Notes under the pieces: model-generated
Told to the model about the DNA's origin: nothing
Seen by the model: the letters and a program-made list of their open reading frames with translations, nothing else
Database searches by the model: none
Part shown: positions 1-10,903 of the stretch, piece after piece
How positions within the stretch are numbered: position 1 is the first letter of the stretch
Layout of the letters: each line of letters opens with the position of its first letter
Assembly (NCBI GenBank): GCA_009733575.1
Contig: ML769862.1
Span: 1-40,163 of the forward strand
Origin: Gymnopus androsaceus JB14
Taxonomy: Eukaryota > Basidiomycota > Agaricomycetes > Agaricales > Omphalotaceae
DNA length: 40,163 nt
Reading direction: 5' to 3'
Made by a program: the position numbers and the translations under genes

Positions 1-2
1 TT

Positions 3-995
3 GAAGAAGCAAGAAATCATGTCAATGCATCTGGTATTACCTATCTGCTTGATGGCGGTGCACTTTCTTTGCTTATCACTGTTCTATGGCAACGCGTTCA
101 AGATGCTGGTATTGCTTTAAAGGATTTGCCGACTGTCTTTGGGTGGATCAAGTGAAACTATTACTGATTTTCCGTATCTTTTTAATGGTAAACTAGTATC
201 TACAGGGTCTTTTGACATTCAAGTAACAATTTACTAGGTGAACCAGCTCTTGTTTGTGTCGAAGCAACGAATATGCTAGAAACCAGTACAGTGCGGAATC
301 ACTGCTTGAACTGTGGAAAAACAACATCAGAGATCAAGGAGACATGTATACAAGCTCATATGGGCAATCACCTTCTTTGAGCTCAGTGCAATATTCCTGA
401 ACCAGTCGCTTTTGAAGTTGTTCAACCGGTAAGTACATTTAATACACCTTGGCTGCCAGTTTATTCAAATTTATTCTAGCTTGGCGAGAGCATGCCTTGT
501 GGTTTCTGTGGTTTGTCTGGACAAGACTGCTGCAAGGTGATGTTGAGTATAACGAGGAGCTCGTCATGGAAGCTGTCAACACAATGTCCCTTTCAGCATG
601 CCATTGTGTATAATGCTGTGCGCAACGGATCGAACGCTACACCCTGCTGCAATATTCCTATTATCTGTCCACTATGTCAACCCCTTGACAAAATTCAAGG
701 TGCACGAGCCTACAAAGCAGTCTGGTTGTACAACTGGTCCGAGCATGCAGCCAGTAAGCATGCCGAATATGCTAGTCCCCGCAATCCTTCAGGATTACCC
801 CTTCCTTATCGAACCTGGAAGCATGTCGAAATTCTCCCTTCTGAATATACTGCCATTGGCCTTCCTGTTCCCTCTTTTTCAGGCTTTATTGCTCCAACTG
901 CAGAGGAGCTTGAAGAAACTCTCATTCGCGGCACTAAACGGCGGGCTACAGCTGCGGATTCGAGTAAACCAAAGCGAGGGAAGTCAAAACGTTAA
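3..995 (+). pseudogene. Zinc-ribbon-type protein, 3' part, interrupted by a TGA
   Basis: The start lies outside the window. Three exons join in one frame: 3-151, 224-428 and 480-995, with introns 152-223 and 429-479. Exon 2 holds a CxxCGK pair followed by HMGNH. Exon 3 opens with PCGFCGLSG and has further Cys pairs (ATPCCN, CPLCQP), a YNWSEHAASKH segment and a basic tail ending KRGKSKR. This cysteine layout recalls a lineage-expanded Agaricomycete family of unknown function whose members carry CxxCG...GxHIL and PCGFCG motifs; that link is from memory. A TGA at 378-380 sits where the family has Arg (HLL-stop-AQ), consistent with CGA to TGA. The frame is otherwise open to the TAA at 993-995. 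It could be a pseudogene, or the 167-residue part from the ATG at 492 could still be made. Confidence 0.55.
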
Positions 996-1365
996 TTAGA
1001 GCTAAATAATGTTGTATAATATGCTATGAATATGTTACTTTATGAACGAAATTATGAAGATACTGCTTTTTACGGCTGTGGCTATGATCGGACCTAAGTA
1101 CCGAACGGACCGGGGTAGGTACCTAGGTACCCCCGAATTCTTCCAGGCATGATGTCAAAAATTTCGCAGCCGCACGCCTCTTGTAAATCGCGTACCATGA
1201 GTCCACGACACAGTACAGTTGACCTTTCAGCCAAGATTTTCAGAGATGCTGGTCGCTGGAATGCCCATGAGCGTTGAGAAAAGTTTCTTTCACTGCACTC
1301 AAGATTGGTTCAAGAGCACCTCATAGAGTCGAGACGACTCGGAGTTGGGGTCAAGTTTCCGTATA
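996..1365. other. Intergenic, no gene seen
   Basis: No open frame with coding character was found on either strand. A near-palindrome around GGTAGGTACCTAGGTACC lies at about 1114-1133. Confidence 0.5.
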
Positions 1366-1479
1366 CTGTACCATTTCAATCGATTCGGCAGTCACGGGTC
1401 ACGGAGGCCTTCTGATGTGCCGAAATTTGACTAGGTCACAGGTCACTTTTTGAGAGTGCCAATTTTTTTTGGTATGACA

Positions 1480-2361
1480 CACCCCGGTGGAATGAGTGAT
1501 TATCACTGGGCTGGGTCCAATTTTTGGTGGTCACAAAATATAATGCGAAATGGCTTGTAATTGATTAGATTTGGCACCAGATTTAGTGCATTTGATAAAT
1601 TATATTTAGCTAATCCAAAACTTCATGCGAAAGACAATCTTTTGCCCCAGAAAAATACAAGGCAAGTTAATATCTTGCGCAGCTGCAAAACGGTAGGCCT
1701 AGCAACTAATACAAATCACCATGACTACTATTTTACAGCTGCGAAAGACATTAGCTTGCCTTGTATTTTTTTGGGGCAAAAGAATGTCTTTTGCATGAAG
1801 TTTTGGATTAGCCAAATATGGTTTATCAAATGGACTAAATCTGGCGCCAAATCTAATCAATTACAAGCCGTTTCGCATTATCTTTTGCAACCGCCAAAAT
1901 TTGGACCCAGCCCAGTGTATCGCGTGAAATTCTTTAGGAGATTTGTGGGGTAACAGATAACTTTTTTCATTGAGAATCTCGTCCGAAAAAGGACATCTTT
2001 TGCGCTGGAAAAAAATTGAGAGATAAGATATATTTTTCAGCTGTAATCTATTCCCTTTTTCACTTTCAATTGATCAACTTTTGCGCTCGGGAAAGTTTAG
2101 TGGCGTTTTCCATTGAGTTGCCATATGGTTATTTGCAAAACTGAATTGAAGTGTGCCTTAAACTTTTTCGAGTGCAAAAGCTAAGCAATCTTGAATGAAA
2201 AAGAAAATAGATTACAGCTGCAATACATATCTTATCTTTCAATTTTTTTCCAGTGCAAAAGATGTCCTTTTTCGGAAGAAATTCTCAACGAAAAATGTTA
2301 TCTTTTATTCCACAAATTTCCTAAACAATTTCATGCGATAATCACTCATTCCACCGGGGTG
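1480..2361. mobile_element. Middle nested TIR element (ACA target duplication)
   Basis: It starts CACCCCGGTGGAATGAGTG at 1480 and ends with the inverted copy at 2361. The 3 bp direct repeat ACA lies immediately outside both ends (1477-1479, 2362-2364). Excluding the inner insertion, the element is about 465 bp and almost wholly palindromic: 1480-1503 plus 1921-2110 pairs with about 2140-2361. CAC...GTG ends with 3 bp duplications suggest a CACTA/CMC-like non-autonomous element; that assignment is inference. Confidence 0.7.
1504..1917. mobile_element. Innermost nested palindromic MITE (TAT target duplication)
   Basis: A 414 bp element whose left half (1504-1710) is the near-exact reverse complement of its right half (1725-1917). 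Its ends are CACTGGGCTGGGTCC and the inverse, flanked by TAT at 1501-1503 and 1918-1920. Removing it restores a continuous arm of the middle element (TGATTAT then CGCGTGAAA), which matches the opposite arm. This makes the insertion order clear. The 130-residue open frame across it is an artefact of the hairpin. Confidence 0.8.
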
Positions 2362-2518
2362 ACATGCCCAAAATTACCTCAAAAAACCCAAATTTTGGGT
2401 CTAAATTGCCGAACATTTGCTAGGGTCACGCGGCAGAGCTGCGTAGTGCCGAATCCAAAATTTCATCAGGTCAGTCACGGTCACAAGGGCCTGCCAAATC
2501 GATTGAAATGGTACAGTA

Positions 2519-3290
2519 CGTTATGGACAAGGAGTGAAGAAAAACTAAACGCCCATGAAGTGTTGGTGGTATCAAATTCCATGTCTTTCGACACTGGCAA
2601 GTCATCATTTATCAGTACTATGTTCAAGAAGGCTGTCAATTGCAATCTGCTGGTTGCTACCTAGTCATTAGCTCGACGTTCGAGGATGAATGGTCAATGG
2701 TGCCCTCAATGCGGATTTACCATTTCTTACATTTGGTTCATCATCATAATGTAAATGCAGACTACCAATTTGCTGCGCGCTCAGCGCTCAGTATTCAGCT
2801 GGAGCTTAGTTACTCTGTCGGAGCCCTTATTGCCCGAAACTTGGTAGCTGCTTCGTCAGGCTATAGCAGTAAACAGGCGACAGTAAGTCTCTGGTTCTGC
2901 CGCTCAACTTGCGCTCAACATCTATTACCAATACGCATCTGTAGCTAATTACCAGTGCATGTCACTGGGCGCTGAGCTCAAGGTAAGTACAGAATGGCAT
3001 GCGTCACGGCAAATCAATCCACCTCTTCAGTCTCGGGAACCAATACGAGGGCAGGAGAAGGCAGAAGGCTCTCCGTTCGCGGAATGACCTTGATAGAAGA
3101 GACAAAAATACCGCTCGTCATAATTGGCAGTTCTTGAACTGCATTGACAACGTCAGTCGCTATTGGTTCATCGACGACGCTCAGCTGTCACATCTCGACT
3201 TTGGTTGATCTCGACAGTTTTGGCATTGGCATCAAGCTGCCAGATGTTGGATGGTTAGAACCAGAGGGGAAGAGGCTTACCTAGTCTCCT
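2519..3290. other. Intergenic, no supported gene
   Basis: One short stretch, about 2889-2981, reads as a plausible exon (SGSAAQLALNIYYQYASVA... followed by GTAAGT), but no start, partner exon or family could be assigned. Otherwise nothing is visible. Confidence 0.35.
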
Positions 3291-3295
3291 AGTAC

Positions 3296-3303
3296 TATAT
3301 AAG
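3296..3303 (+). promoter_or_regulatory. TATA-like box upstream of the secreted-protein gene
   Basis: TATATAAG lies about 240 bp before the ATG at 3545. A long pyrimidine-rich tract at about 3341-3378 (CATTCTTTCTTTCTGTCCTT and on) follows, as is common before fungal transcription starts. The position is inferred from sequence only. Confidence 0.5.
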
Positions 3304-3544
3304 ATGGACGAAAAGCACCTGGAAAAGCATCAATTCGCATTCTTTCTTTCTGTCCTTCCGTCCTTCTTTCTTTTGGCCAGGTCGCCTTACAAGACTCTTT
3401 CGTTCTTTCGAATCCTCCTTAATTTGGACTTTTACATAACCACTTAGGTTGGTCCACTGTCTTTTCTGCAATGGTTTTGCTGTAGCTGATCTTATCATTT
3501 GCCTAGCTCAAGCTATCTACACTCATTCGCAATCTTTGACAGTC

Positions 3545-4397
3545 ATGTTCGCCAAGATCGCCCTCTCTTTGCTCTCCATCTTCGCTTTGGCTAGCAGCGC
3601 CTTCGCAGCGCCTGTCAACTCTCAGACCCAGAGCTTAGGTATGTGTCCTTAGAAGTAGTGAGCGCTACATTCTTACGTTAATCCTAGCTCGTCGCTACAC
3701 CTCCTTCGATAACTGGGATGGTATCTCCTCGTTGTCAGGGTTCGATAACTTCTACGGCTCTGACAATTTCTCGGGAGAGGTATCTACCCAAGTCGTTGCA
3801 GAGGAAACTGACGTCGTATGCGAGTCTGTGAGCATCACGATCATCCAACAGAAACTTCTCGTTTTGCAAGAAATGGCCAGACAGTAAGCTTGTTCGTTTT
3901 TTATGCATTGTATTTCCTCACAGTATGTCTAGGATTATTACCGAACAAATCTGCGAGGTAGAAACTCAAACTATCGGTCAGTATACCCAGCTTTGACCTA
4001 CCAGATCGGGCAATTAATGTTTCTTGTTGCAGTTTTCCAGCAATACCTTTCTTCCGTCAGCCACTTCTCGGACGATATAATGCATACCAGTGGTCTCAGT
4101 GCTGGATACGACTCGTCCATTGTCAGCCACTACTCTGATCTCTACAACTCTGATGGATCCCTCTCTGCCGTAAGTGGAGTTTCTCATCAATGGACAATTT
4201 CCGCTAATGAGCATATGCAGTATGACCTCGGATTTTCTGGTTCCGATGCTGGACAGAGCGTTGTAGTTCCTTCCGGAACGAACTGGAATTCTGCAACTTC
4301 TCCCAGCTCTGTCCAAGGCGCTTACATTGCTGCCCAGAGCGCTATCAGTGGCCAGGGTGCTGCCAATGCCGCAATCGCTGTCAATGGAACTATCTAA
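3545..4397 (+). CDS. Small secreted protein, Agaricomycete family of unknown function
   Basis: Five exons (3545-3638, 3688-3883, 3933-3976, 4033-4169, 4221-4397) give 215 residues with no stop or frameshift; introns are 49, 49, 56 and 51 bp. The N-terminus MFAKIALSLLSIFALASSAF is a clear signal peptide with likely cleavage after AFA (before APV). The mature part has FDNWDGISSLSGFDNFYGSD, a conserved IIQQKLLVLQEMARQ/IITEQICEVETQT core with two cysteines, a YDSSIVSHYSDLYNSDGSLS stretch and a C-terminal DLGFSGSDAGQSVVVPSGTN-type block rich in Ser, Gly and Ala. This pattern is one I recall as a widespread secreted family in mushrooms without known function. The third exon could instead start at 3924, giving HMSR in place of Q; I prefer 3933 because it keeps ARQIITEQ. 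The gene runs toward the M28 peptidase gene. No enzymatic motif is visible. Confidence 0.85.
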
Positions 4398-4971
4398 GTG
4401 GGTGTATTACTCTCGCAGTACATTTGGACATGTTTGCTTACCTTGGAATATAGACGCAACATTGATACTTGTGGTGGAACTTGAAGACTCGAAGTTCATG
4501 ACTCACGGACGTGATTTCTCAAACTGATTTTAGTATTTAATTGGGCGCATTGCTATCCAGTGTTTTACGCTTTAGTTTAGATGAGTCTATGTAATTCTCT
4601 AATTTTTAGAGATCTTGCCTTGGCGCAACTTGAATTAAACAATATAACTGCGAATTGCTCATATAAAATTCTGCCAGGTGTGCGACGCGAAGATGAAGAT
4701 GAAGATGAAAGCAACACCGCATCTGAGAAGACGTGGTCTCCCTTGCTCATCATGAAAATCAAAGGTAGAGCTGGCTGACTGGGCGAAAGGTTTATTTGTT
4801 ATCGACATTTCAACAAAAGTAGGTGTATACTTTACACATGTCTCCGAGGTCCGAATACTCCAATTCGCCTTTCAACGAAGGCGGAGAACCACTATATGGC
4901 TGGTCCTATATAGAGTATATCACTGGCGGCATAGCGTAGTGTACAAAATGTACAATGCTTTCTAGATCTGA
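4398..4971. other. Convergent intergenic region
   Basis: It separates the 3' ends of the secreted-protein gene (+) and the peptidase gene (-) and probably holds both 3' UTRs. A short GAAGAT-type trinucleotide run lies at about 4688-4708. No further gene is seen. Confidence 0.5.
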
Positions 4972-7900
4972 TTACACACGTTGGACACCCGCAACACACC
5001 CCAACAACAACGCATCGACTTTGCCGCCCGTCCGCTCCTCAAACCACGCATCAAGTGTCGAAAACAATGTCAACGCCAACCCGGGCTCCCTCCCTTTCCT
5101 TCCCGTGGCTTCGTAATTCTCCAGAATAGCCTTCTTGCCAGGCCACATCCCTTCTTCTTCCAGTCCGATAAAGTTGACGAGAATATCTCCAGCTCCTGCT
5201 TGTAGGGAAGGGAGTTTGATAACCAATTCAAGCGACCACGTATCGGACCCATAATAGGACGCTTCCTTGACGTGGTGTCGGGTGTATTCATCCGGTGGAC
5301 TATCATCGAGGTTCCACTTGAGGACGTGCGCGTCAAAGGCGATTACTGTAGCAGAGTATAATCAGCATCTCCAAGCATTGGTACGACACAACCTGGCACC
5401 AGACGCCCAATAAGACGCTCACCAGTCCATATCAACCCTGGATGCGACACAACCAACTTCAAGGTCCGCGTACCAGCTTGGAGGTCAACGACGTCGTTCT
5501 CTGCTGTTACACTGAATTTCGCATTTCCACCTCCACTTTGTGTAGTAGGAGCAGAAGCCCAAGGAGAAACGTATCCTGCGTCGACGGGGAGCGGGATTTT
5601 GTATGGCCTTAAGAACTACAGTGAATAGAAGCGTCAGTGTGTGGGTACAAATGATATGAGTAGGGACATAACAAACTTACCAACGAAAACGGAAACATGG
5701 GATCCCAATCCGAGTTATACTTGTCCATGATGATGGGTTCTGGTACTGCTGCCACTATGGTAGTTAAATTGTCTTGATTGATAGAGTCCTTCGATGGAGG
5801 AACAGCTGCGCCAAAATCTTTCGCAATTTCATATACCAACTCCTTGAACCCAGGAGCGCCGTCTGAAGTGGATAGGTGGAGATGGTGTTCACCTGTTGTG
5901 ATCTGGAAAGCAAGGCGAATAGTAATCATTGCCCAAGTGTACAAGAACGAAGCACTCACGTTCTCCGTCCGCATCACGTATACTCTCTTCTGATGCATCG
6001 AATCAAACGGTTCCCTCACACTAAAGATCGCGATTGGAACAGCTGTTATCAGCGCCATGACGATTATCAGGGTCTTCAACACCCCCGTCTCTCCCCGAGA
6101 AGCTTCCGTTTGTGGGCGATTTTGAAATCTCCACACAAACGGCACAACCAACGGAACACCCAATGCTCCTACGCCTGCTACAATGGTTGCAATGAGGTTA
6201 TCCGCTGGAGCATTGGCGCCTATACGTCCCGCGAGGGGTACAAAGAAATCCAGAGTAGTGTAGGCACAGGAAGCGCTGATGCTGAGGGGGATGGATAGCG
6301 CTAGGGCGTAAGTCAAGAGGGAGAGTCGGGGCTGGTGTTCTGGTTCCTGGTCCTTCTGCGTCTTTTCCTTCACTTTGAATGATTCAGGATTCGATGAAGC
6401 ACCCATTACCATCCTTTCAACGCTCACGAACACCGGATCCATGACCAGGCCTGCCAAAAGACCGGATGCGCTGAGAAAAAAAAGCGCAGCAGAGCCAATT
6501 TCAAGAGATTGGATAACAACGGCAAGCAATGATTGAATGAGAAGGATTGCGTAGAAGGTTTCGGTTTCGGTTAAGGATGAGAAGAACAGTTGAGACAGGA
6601 GGGCACCTGTGTAAAGTTCGAGGGAAGTCAGTTAACCATGTAACGATGAGGGCAATCATAAGGAGGACACATATTCCACCCAACCACGGTGAAAAAACTC
6701 ACCCAATACCGCCGGCGGCCCATAAAGCACCATGGTCGAATATTCACTTCTAAACCAACTCAAGGGTTTCCTCAGTACAAACTTCATCAGTAACGCGACG
6801 GCATTGGAACCGATGAGGCAGCCAACGAAAGCTAATGTTACTGCGAGGGCGGGTTTAGCGAAACCTTGTCCTGAGATAGAGCTTGCGCCGGTCCCTAGTA
6901 CAACAAGACCTATACTTGCACCTAAAAGGCCAAGATACAGTGCATCCGCCGTGCGGAAGCTGTACATCCAGAATTTCCGAGGAGGGAAAAGTAGACGGTG
7001 GTAGGTTTAGTGTACCCTCGGGTTAAAGAGGCGATAGTGGAGGCATTCGCCGTGGCGCCAGAAGGAGGGGAAGAGAGATAAAGCAACAGAGCGAGCGTGT
7101 TTTCGCCAAAGTTCTGGAGGGAGTAGTAGTTAGATTGGCAACCAGTAGATGTATTAAAGCGTATATACCTGTGCGACACCAGGCTGAATATTTTCTACTA
7201 AATCCTTCCTCATGTGATACAGGTAACTGTTTCCTACTATCGCCATCTGTGAGAACGTCATGCACAAAGTTATATGGGATGTTATGTTAGAAAAACGCGC
7301 GATAGACTCACATCTAGCCCTGTGACACCCAAATATCCTTCAAATTGTCTGAAATCGGTATCCGAAAGGACAATTCCAGAACTGAACACGTCGCTGGCGA
7401 CGACTGTGCCAAACGGATAAGGAACGTGCGAGTAGGCCTCGATCATCTCTTCAGAGGTGGCTTGGAAGAGGAGGTCGCGACCTGTAGTGCCTGCGGCTGT
7501 GAATGACAAAGAGTAACGTTAGCACCGTAAGAAGAAAAAGGGAAACATCGGGTACCTTCAAGATTCATAACTGCGCGTACACTGGTATCGAGATTAGTCG
7601 AGGAAAGACAAATGAAGAAACCTCACGTTTGAGCCACTTCATGCTGAGTCGAAAACAAATGACTTCCGTCTTGTAACGATTCTTCAGCATTGTTGAATAC
7701 TGGGAACACATGATAAGCAAAATAGAGCCAACATAGTCGCCTTACACCCAAAAATCAAATGGACTCACAGAACACAATCGCATGCATAGGCTCCCACTCT
7801 CTCCTTTCCCACTTGTCTATTAGTACCCTAATACATTCCAGCATAATCCGACACTAATAGCATCATCTGCTGCGCCAGGACTGGGTAAAGTCGAGTCTAA

Positions 7901-8486
7901 ATGAGCATTAACCAAGACGCTATGAGCTTTGCTTTCAGCTGTGCCAGAGGAAAGCCGCAGTACAATGTTTCCGAGATCGACGTAGGTTTTATAAAGCCGG
8001 GAACCCATCATATCGAAACGATGGGATGAAGAGCCTTTCTGGTGCCAAATTTCGCATTCTAGGCCTGACTGGTTTGATGAACGTGAAACCAGTTCATCGC
8101 AAGAATGTTTAACTTGGGAGACCTGGTCCCATAGCCAGTCTTCACCACGAGCGTGTTCAAAAGTACCAGTTGTGCGGTAGCCGATGTCTTCAGAGAGATT
8201 CGAGAAATCTCGAGGATCCGGGATTCAGAGATTTGCGGCTCATTAGTGAGAGCATTATATCTATGAAGGAATAAGTAAGAAGATTGTACTAATGTTGAGC
8301 TACTGACGGCTCGTGTAAAGGTTCTGGCAATCTACAATTCGAAGTTTATGCTGATTTACCTGAAATGAGAGAAACTGGATGCTCACAAACGTGTTCTCGA
8401 TAGGAGTATAGTGGAACACCAATAAGCACTGGAGAAAGCAGCAATATTGAAGGAATGAACCCGAGTCGCTGTTGACGCGTTGGCAT
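4972..8486 (-). pseudogene. M28 zinc metallopeptidase, ERMP1/FXNA-like multi-span protein, frameshifted
   Basis: Twelve exons can be traced on the minus strand: 8486-8391, 8331-8308, 8260-7769, 7699-7627, 7581-7556, 7496-7312, 7246-7169, 7113-6703, 6606-5960, 5902-5681, 5615-5423 and 5345-4972, for about 940 residues, normal for the family. The N-terminus MPTRQQRLGFIPSILLLSPV forms the first membrane segment. The peptidase domain keeps the M28 metal ligands: NAHLDST, GAADDA, FNNAEES, NLEAAGTTG and SYLYHMRKD. Exons 8-9 hold a run of hydrophobic segments, and exons 10-12 the conserved lumenal C-terminus (KEASYYGSDTWSLELVIKLP). Family members are ER or vacuolar membrane peptidases. Lesions: one base is missing near 8199, 7845 and 6974 (all in short A/T runs), and exons 1 and 2 do not join in phase at the LPEPL segment. 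The gene is either a young pseudogene or affected by base-calling errors; splicing is otherwise perfect. Confidence 0.8.
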
Positions 8487-8732
8487 TGGTGCTCGTGGTA
8501 TTGAAGCGAAGAGCGCTGATAAGTGAATTCGGTAGCGCGCGTTATACGCCCTAAGCGCCGAAATCGGCGTCCTAAACTATCTATCCGACTCCATGATTCA
8601 GAATCAGAAACCAGAATACGACAATACTTCACACTTTCAGGATATGTCGAGTTTCTGACGTAGTCAAAACCTTCATGATCATACTTCACAGCTCGAAGTA
8701 ATGACTCTATGTCTCCTTTCCCTGCTATCACC
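8487..8732. other. Divergent promoter region between peptidase and F-box-like copy 1
   Basis: The segment 8657-8700 (GACGTAGTCAAAACCTTCAT and on) is repeated upstream of F-box-like copy 2 at 11583-11626. The segment near 8544-8600 resembles 10832-10880. The duplicated unit therefore includes upstream DNA. Confidence 0.6.
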
Positions 8733-10322
8733 ATGATCGAATTTCCCGAAGAGATTCTTCAGGTTGTAGTGGAATACATTGCGATGGATCGCTTCCTTCC
8801 CCACAAAAATCGCCAGAAATACCAGACAACTGACGCTTCTACCTCTCTCAATGGTTAATTGCCAACTACGACGAATATGCTTGCCATTTCTGTTCTCATA
8901 TGTAGAGGTGAAGGGCCATCCTGATGTAGAGAAGCTTACAGCCTGTGTGCTGCCAATAAAGCTTTGCTGCGTCTATCAAGTATGTTGTATCTTGAGAATC
9001 CCAGACAAATGTACTAAGCAGCGAGTGCAGGTCAATTGATCTCAGCCATTTCATCTTTCCATTGCTTTCCCAACTTCCTCCTTCCCATTTTCCTAATCTT
9101 GTCCAAGATCAATTCGACGTGCAACCAGTTGACAATTCCATTGATCACCGCTATCAAGTTCCACCCTGCCCCGACCTTCGTCTTCGAATCATTCTCATTG
9201 CCGCCACCGACGTCTCTTCTCGATAACCAACTTTTGAGCCCATCGGACCTAGTGAAAGTCGTCTTAGACCATCAAACGGTTACCGATGAACGCAAACTCA
9301 TCGATATTGGAAAGTACCTCTCCCGCGGAATGCGGGTGAATGTTTTGTCTATCACATTAAACACATTCACAACTCCACTCCTGAACGATTCATTCGGAGA
9401 ACGCAAATTTCCTGGTCTACGCGAACTTTCGATACAAGTAGACCCAGGGACGCGTCCATTTACTCTGTCATGGCTATCGAAGTTGGCGCGCGAACATCCT
9501 CTGTTGATGAATATTATCATCCAGGATAACAGGAGGGTCAAAACTTTGAACTTGGATTTCTTCAAACGTGAACCTATCATTCCGTTTATTGAATCCTTTG
9601 TTGACCAAGTCCGTAACGAGGGATTCATTGATACTATCAGTATTGGAAGCTTTGGTATTAGACGAGCCGAGCCGGGTTCAGCATTCACTTCAGAGCGCTT
9701 CGGCGAGTGGTATGTCTCTCAGATGTCTTTCCACGTACATCAGTGGGGATCGGGACATTTCTTGCATCTCGCTCATGCTTCTTTTCCTCGAATTGTCAAA
9801 TTAGGTTTCAGCACAGACCGGAGTGCAGCTTGCCCATTTGTACGTTGGCCCTATCTTTTAAACCTCCACAAGATTAATATACTCTTGTAGGATGAACTAG
9901 TCAATTCTCTTCGTCGCTTTCATTCACTCGAGGAAGCGTACTTTGTCCAGCCGATCAGCATGTTTGAAGAGTACATTGCGATGCAAGCACCTAATTGCTC
10001 TAACAATTTAGAGGCTGCTATAATCCAGTATACATCGCGCATTTCACAGCAGATACCTAATATTAAGACCATCTTCATTGATGACCAGTTTGCGCCTCCA
10101 AAGAAGGATAGAGGCAGTTGGTCTAATTTCTACTGGGGTTCTGTTCGCAAGCAGACCTTCGAACAGTATACTCTAGTGCATCAATCTTCACTTAGAATAC
10201 AGTGTTGTTCAGCCTCTCCTGCAGTTCCGGTCTCTCCGTCTCGCTCACGGTCTTCCAAGTCTTCCTTTTGCTTTTGCCTTTTATTTTTTCTAGTTTTCAT
10301 TTTGTTGCTCCCCCGTCAATAG
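8733..10322 (+). pseudogene. F-box-like/LRR-type protein, copy 1, multiple frameshifts
   Basis: Exons by comparison with the paralogues at 11651 and 36646: 8733-8979, 9031-9839, 9891-10322. Exon 1 begins MIEFPEEILQVVVEYIAM, an F-box-like start, but relative to copy 2 it has an extra base near 8833 and lost bases near 8942 and 8965. Exon 2 has an extra A near 9106 (CCAAGATC against CCAGATC). The rest of exon 2 is open and gives the repeat-rich middle (INSTCNQLTIPLITAIKFHP, LNTFTTPLLNDSFGERKFPG). Exon 3 is open and ends in SPSRSRSS followed by a hydrophobic tail FCFCLLFFLVFILLL and PRQ-stop. Substrate-adaptor function of F-box proteins (SCF ubiquitin ligase) is family knowledge; the F-box assignment itself is tentative. 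This is the most damaged copy. Confidence 0.6.
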
Positions 10323-10903
10323 CCAATAATGCTGTAGGACACTGGTTTTCTATATTTTTCTGTATTTCTATTGCAATTTTGTATCATCTGTTAACTACCA
10401 TTTTTTTTTTGGCGGGGACAGTCGAGTCAACTAACAGTGACTTGATGCTATCGACTTCTGAAGCACACCGTGCGTTCGTATCCTGCTAACCCTGAATCGA
10501 ACACTGTAGTCCAAGCGGTACAGCCATCGTAGGGATAGATATAAAAAAGAAATAGCCGCAATGGATGCTTGTGCAGAAAGGAAAGTCTGACACAACAGGA
10601 GAGCAGCAAAGACTGTTCTGAGGGAGAACATGGTTGTAGTGCATCTTCCATTCCTAGTCTTTTATATACAATCCCTCGCTTATTTCAACGATTAAGAGTA
10701 CAAGGTTGGTGCGTAAGTTTCTCCGAAAAGGTCATGATAACCTAGCCTAAACTTGTTGTTTGCGGCGCGGGTGACATGATCCTTGAAGTGTTGCTTTGAG
10801 GATAGGGATGGGGTCATATCTTATCACCTGAGGCCTAAGCGCTGAAATCGTCGTTTTCAATCTACCGACGCCACGATTCAGAAGCGCTTCATTCAGTCAG
10901 AAT
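10323..10903. other. 3' flank of F-box-like copy 1, duplicated downstream of copy 3
   Basis: 10323-10806 is nearly identical to 38239-38775 apart from an inverted insertion in the latter at 38617-38663. No gene is seen. The segment 10832-10900 resembles the region upstream of copy 1. Confidence 0.6.

Larger units (their letters stand above)
1366..2516. mobile_element. Outermost of three nested TIR elements (TA target duplication)
   Basis: The left end CTGTACCATTTCAATCGATT at 1366 is matched in inverted form at 2492-2516 (about 25 bp, one mismatch), and TA flanks both ends (1364-1365, 2517-2518). The arms beyond the first 25 bp are only loosely related. A TA duplication with TIRs fits a Tc1/mariner-type MITE. 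No transposase is encoded; the open frames inside are by-products of the inverted arms. The element is interrupted by a second element at 1480-2361. Confidence 0.6.

Noticed and set aside
1561..2664. Open frames of 130 and 157 codons
   Set aside because: They lie across the arms of nested inverted-repeat elements and have no protein character; length comes from AT-rich palindromic DNA.
7820..8011. Short independent gene ending VLGY within the peptidase locus
   Set aside because: It is the metal-binding part of the M28 domain cut by the frameshift at 7845; the conserved MLECIRVLID continuation follows in the next frame.
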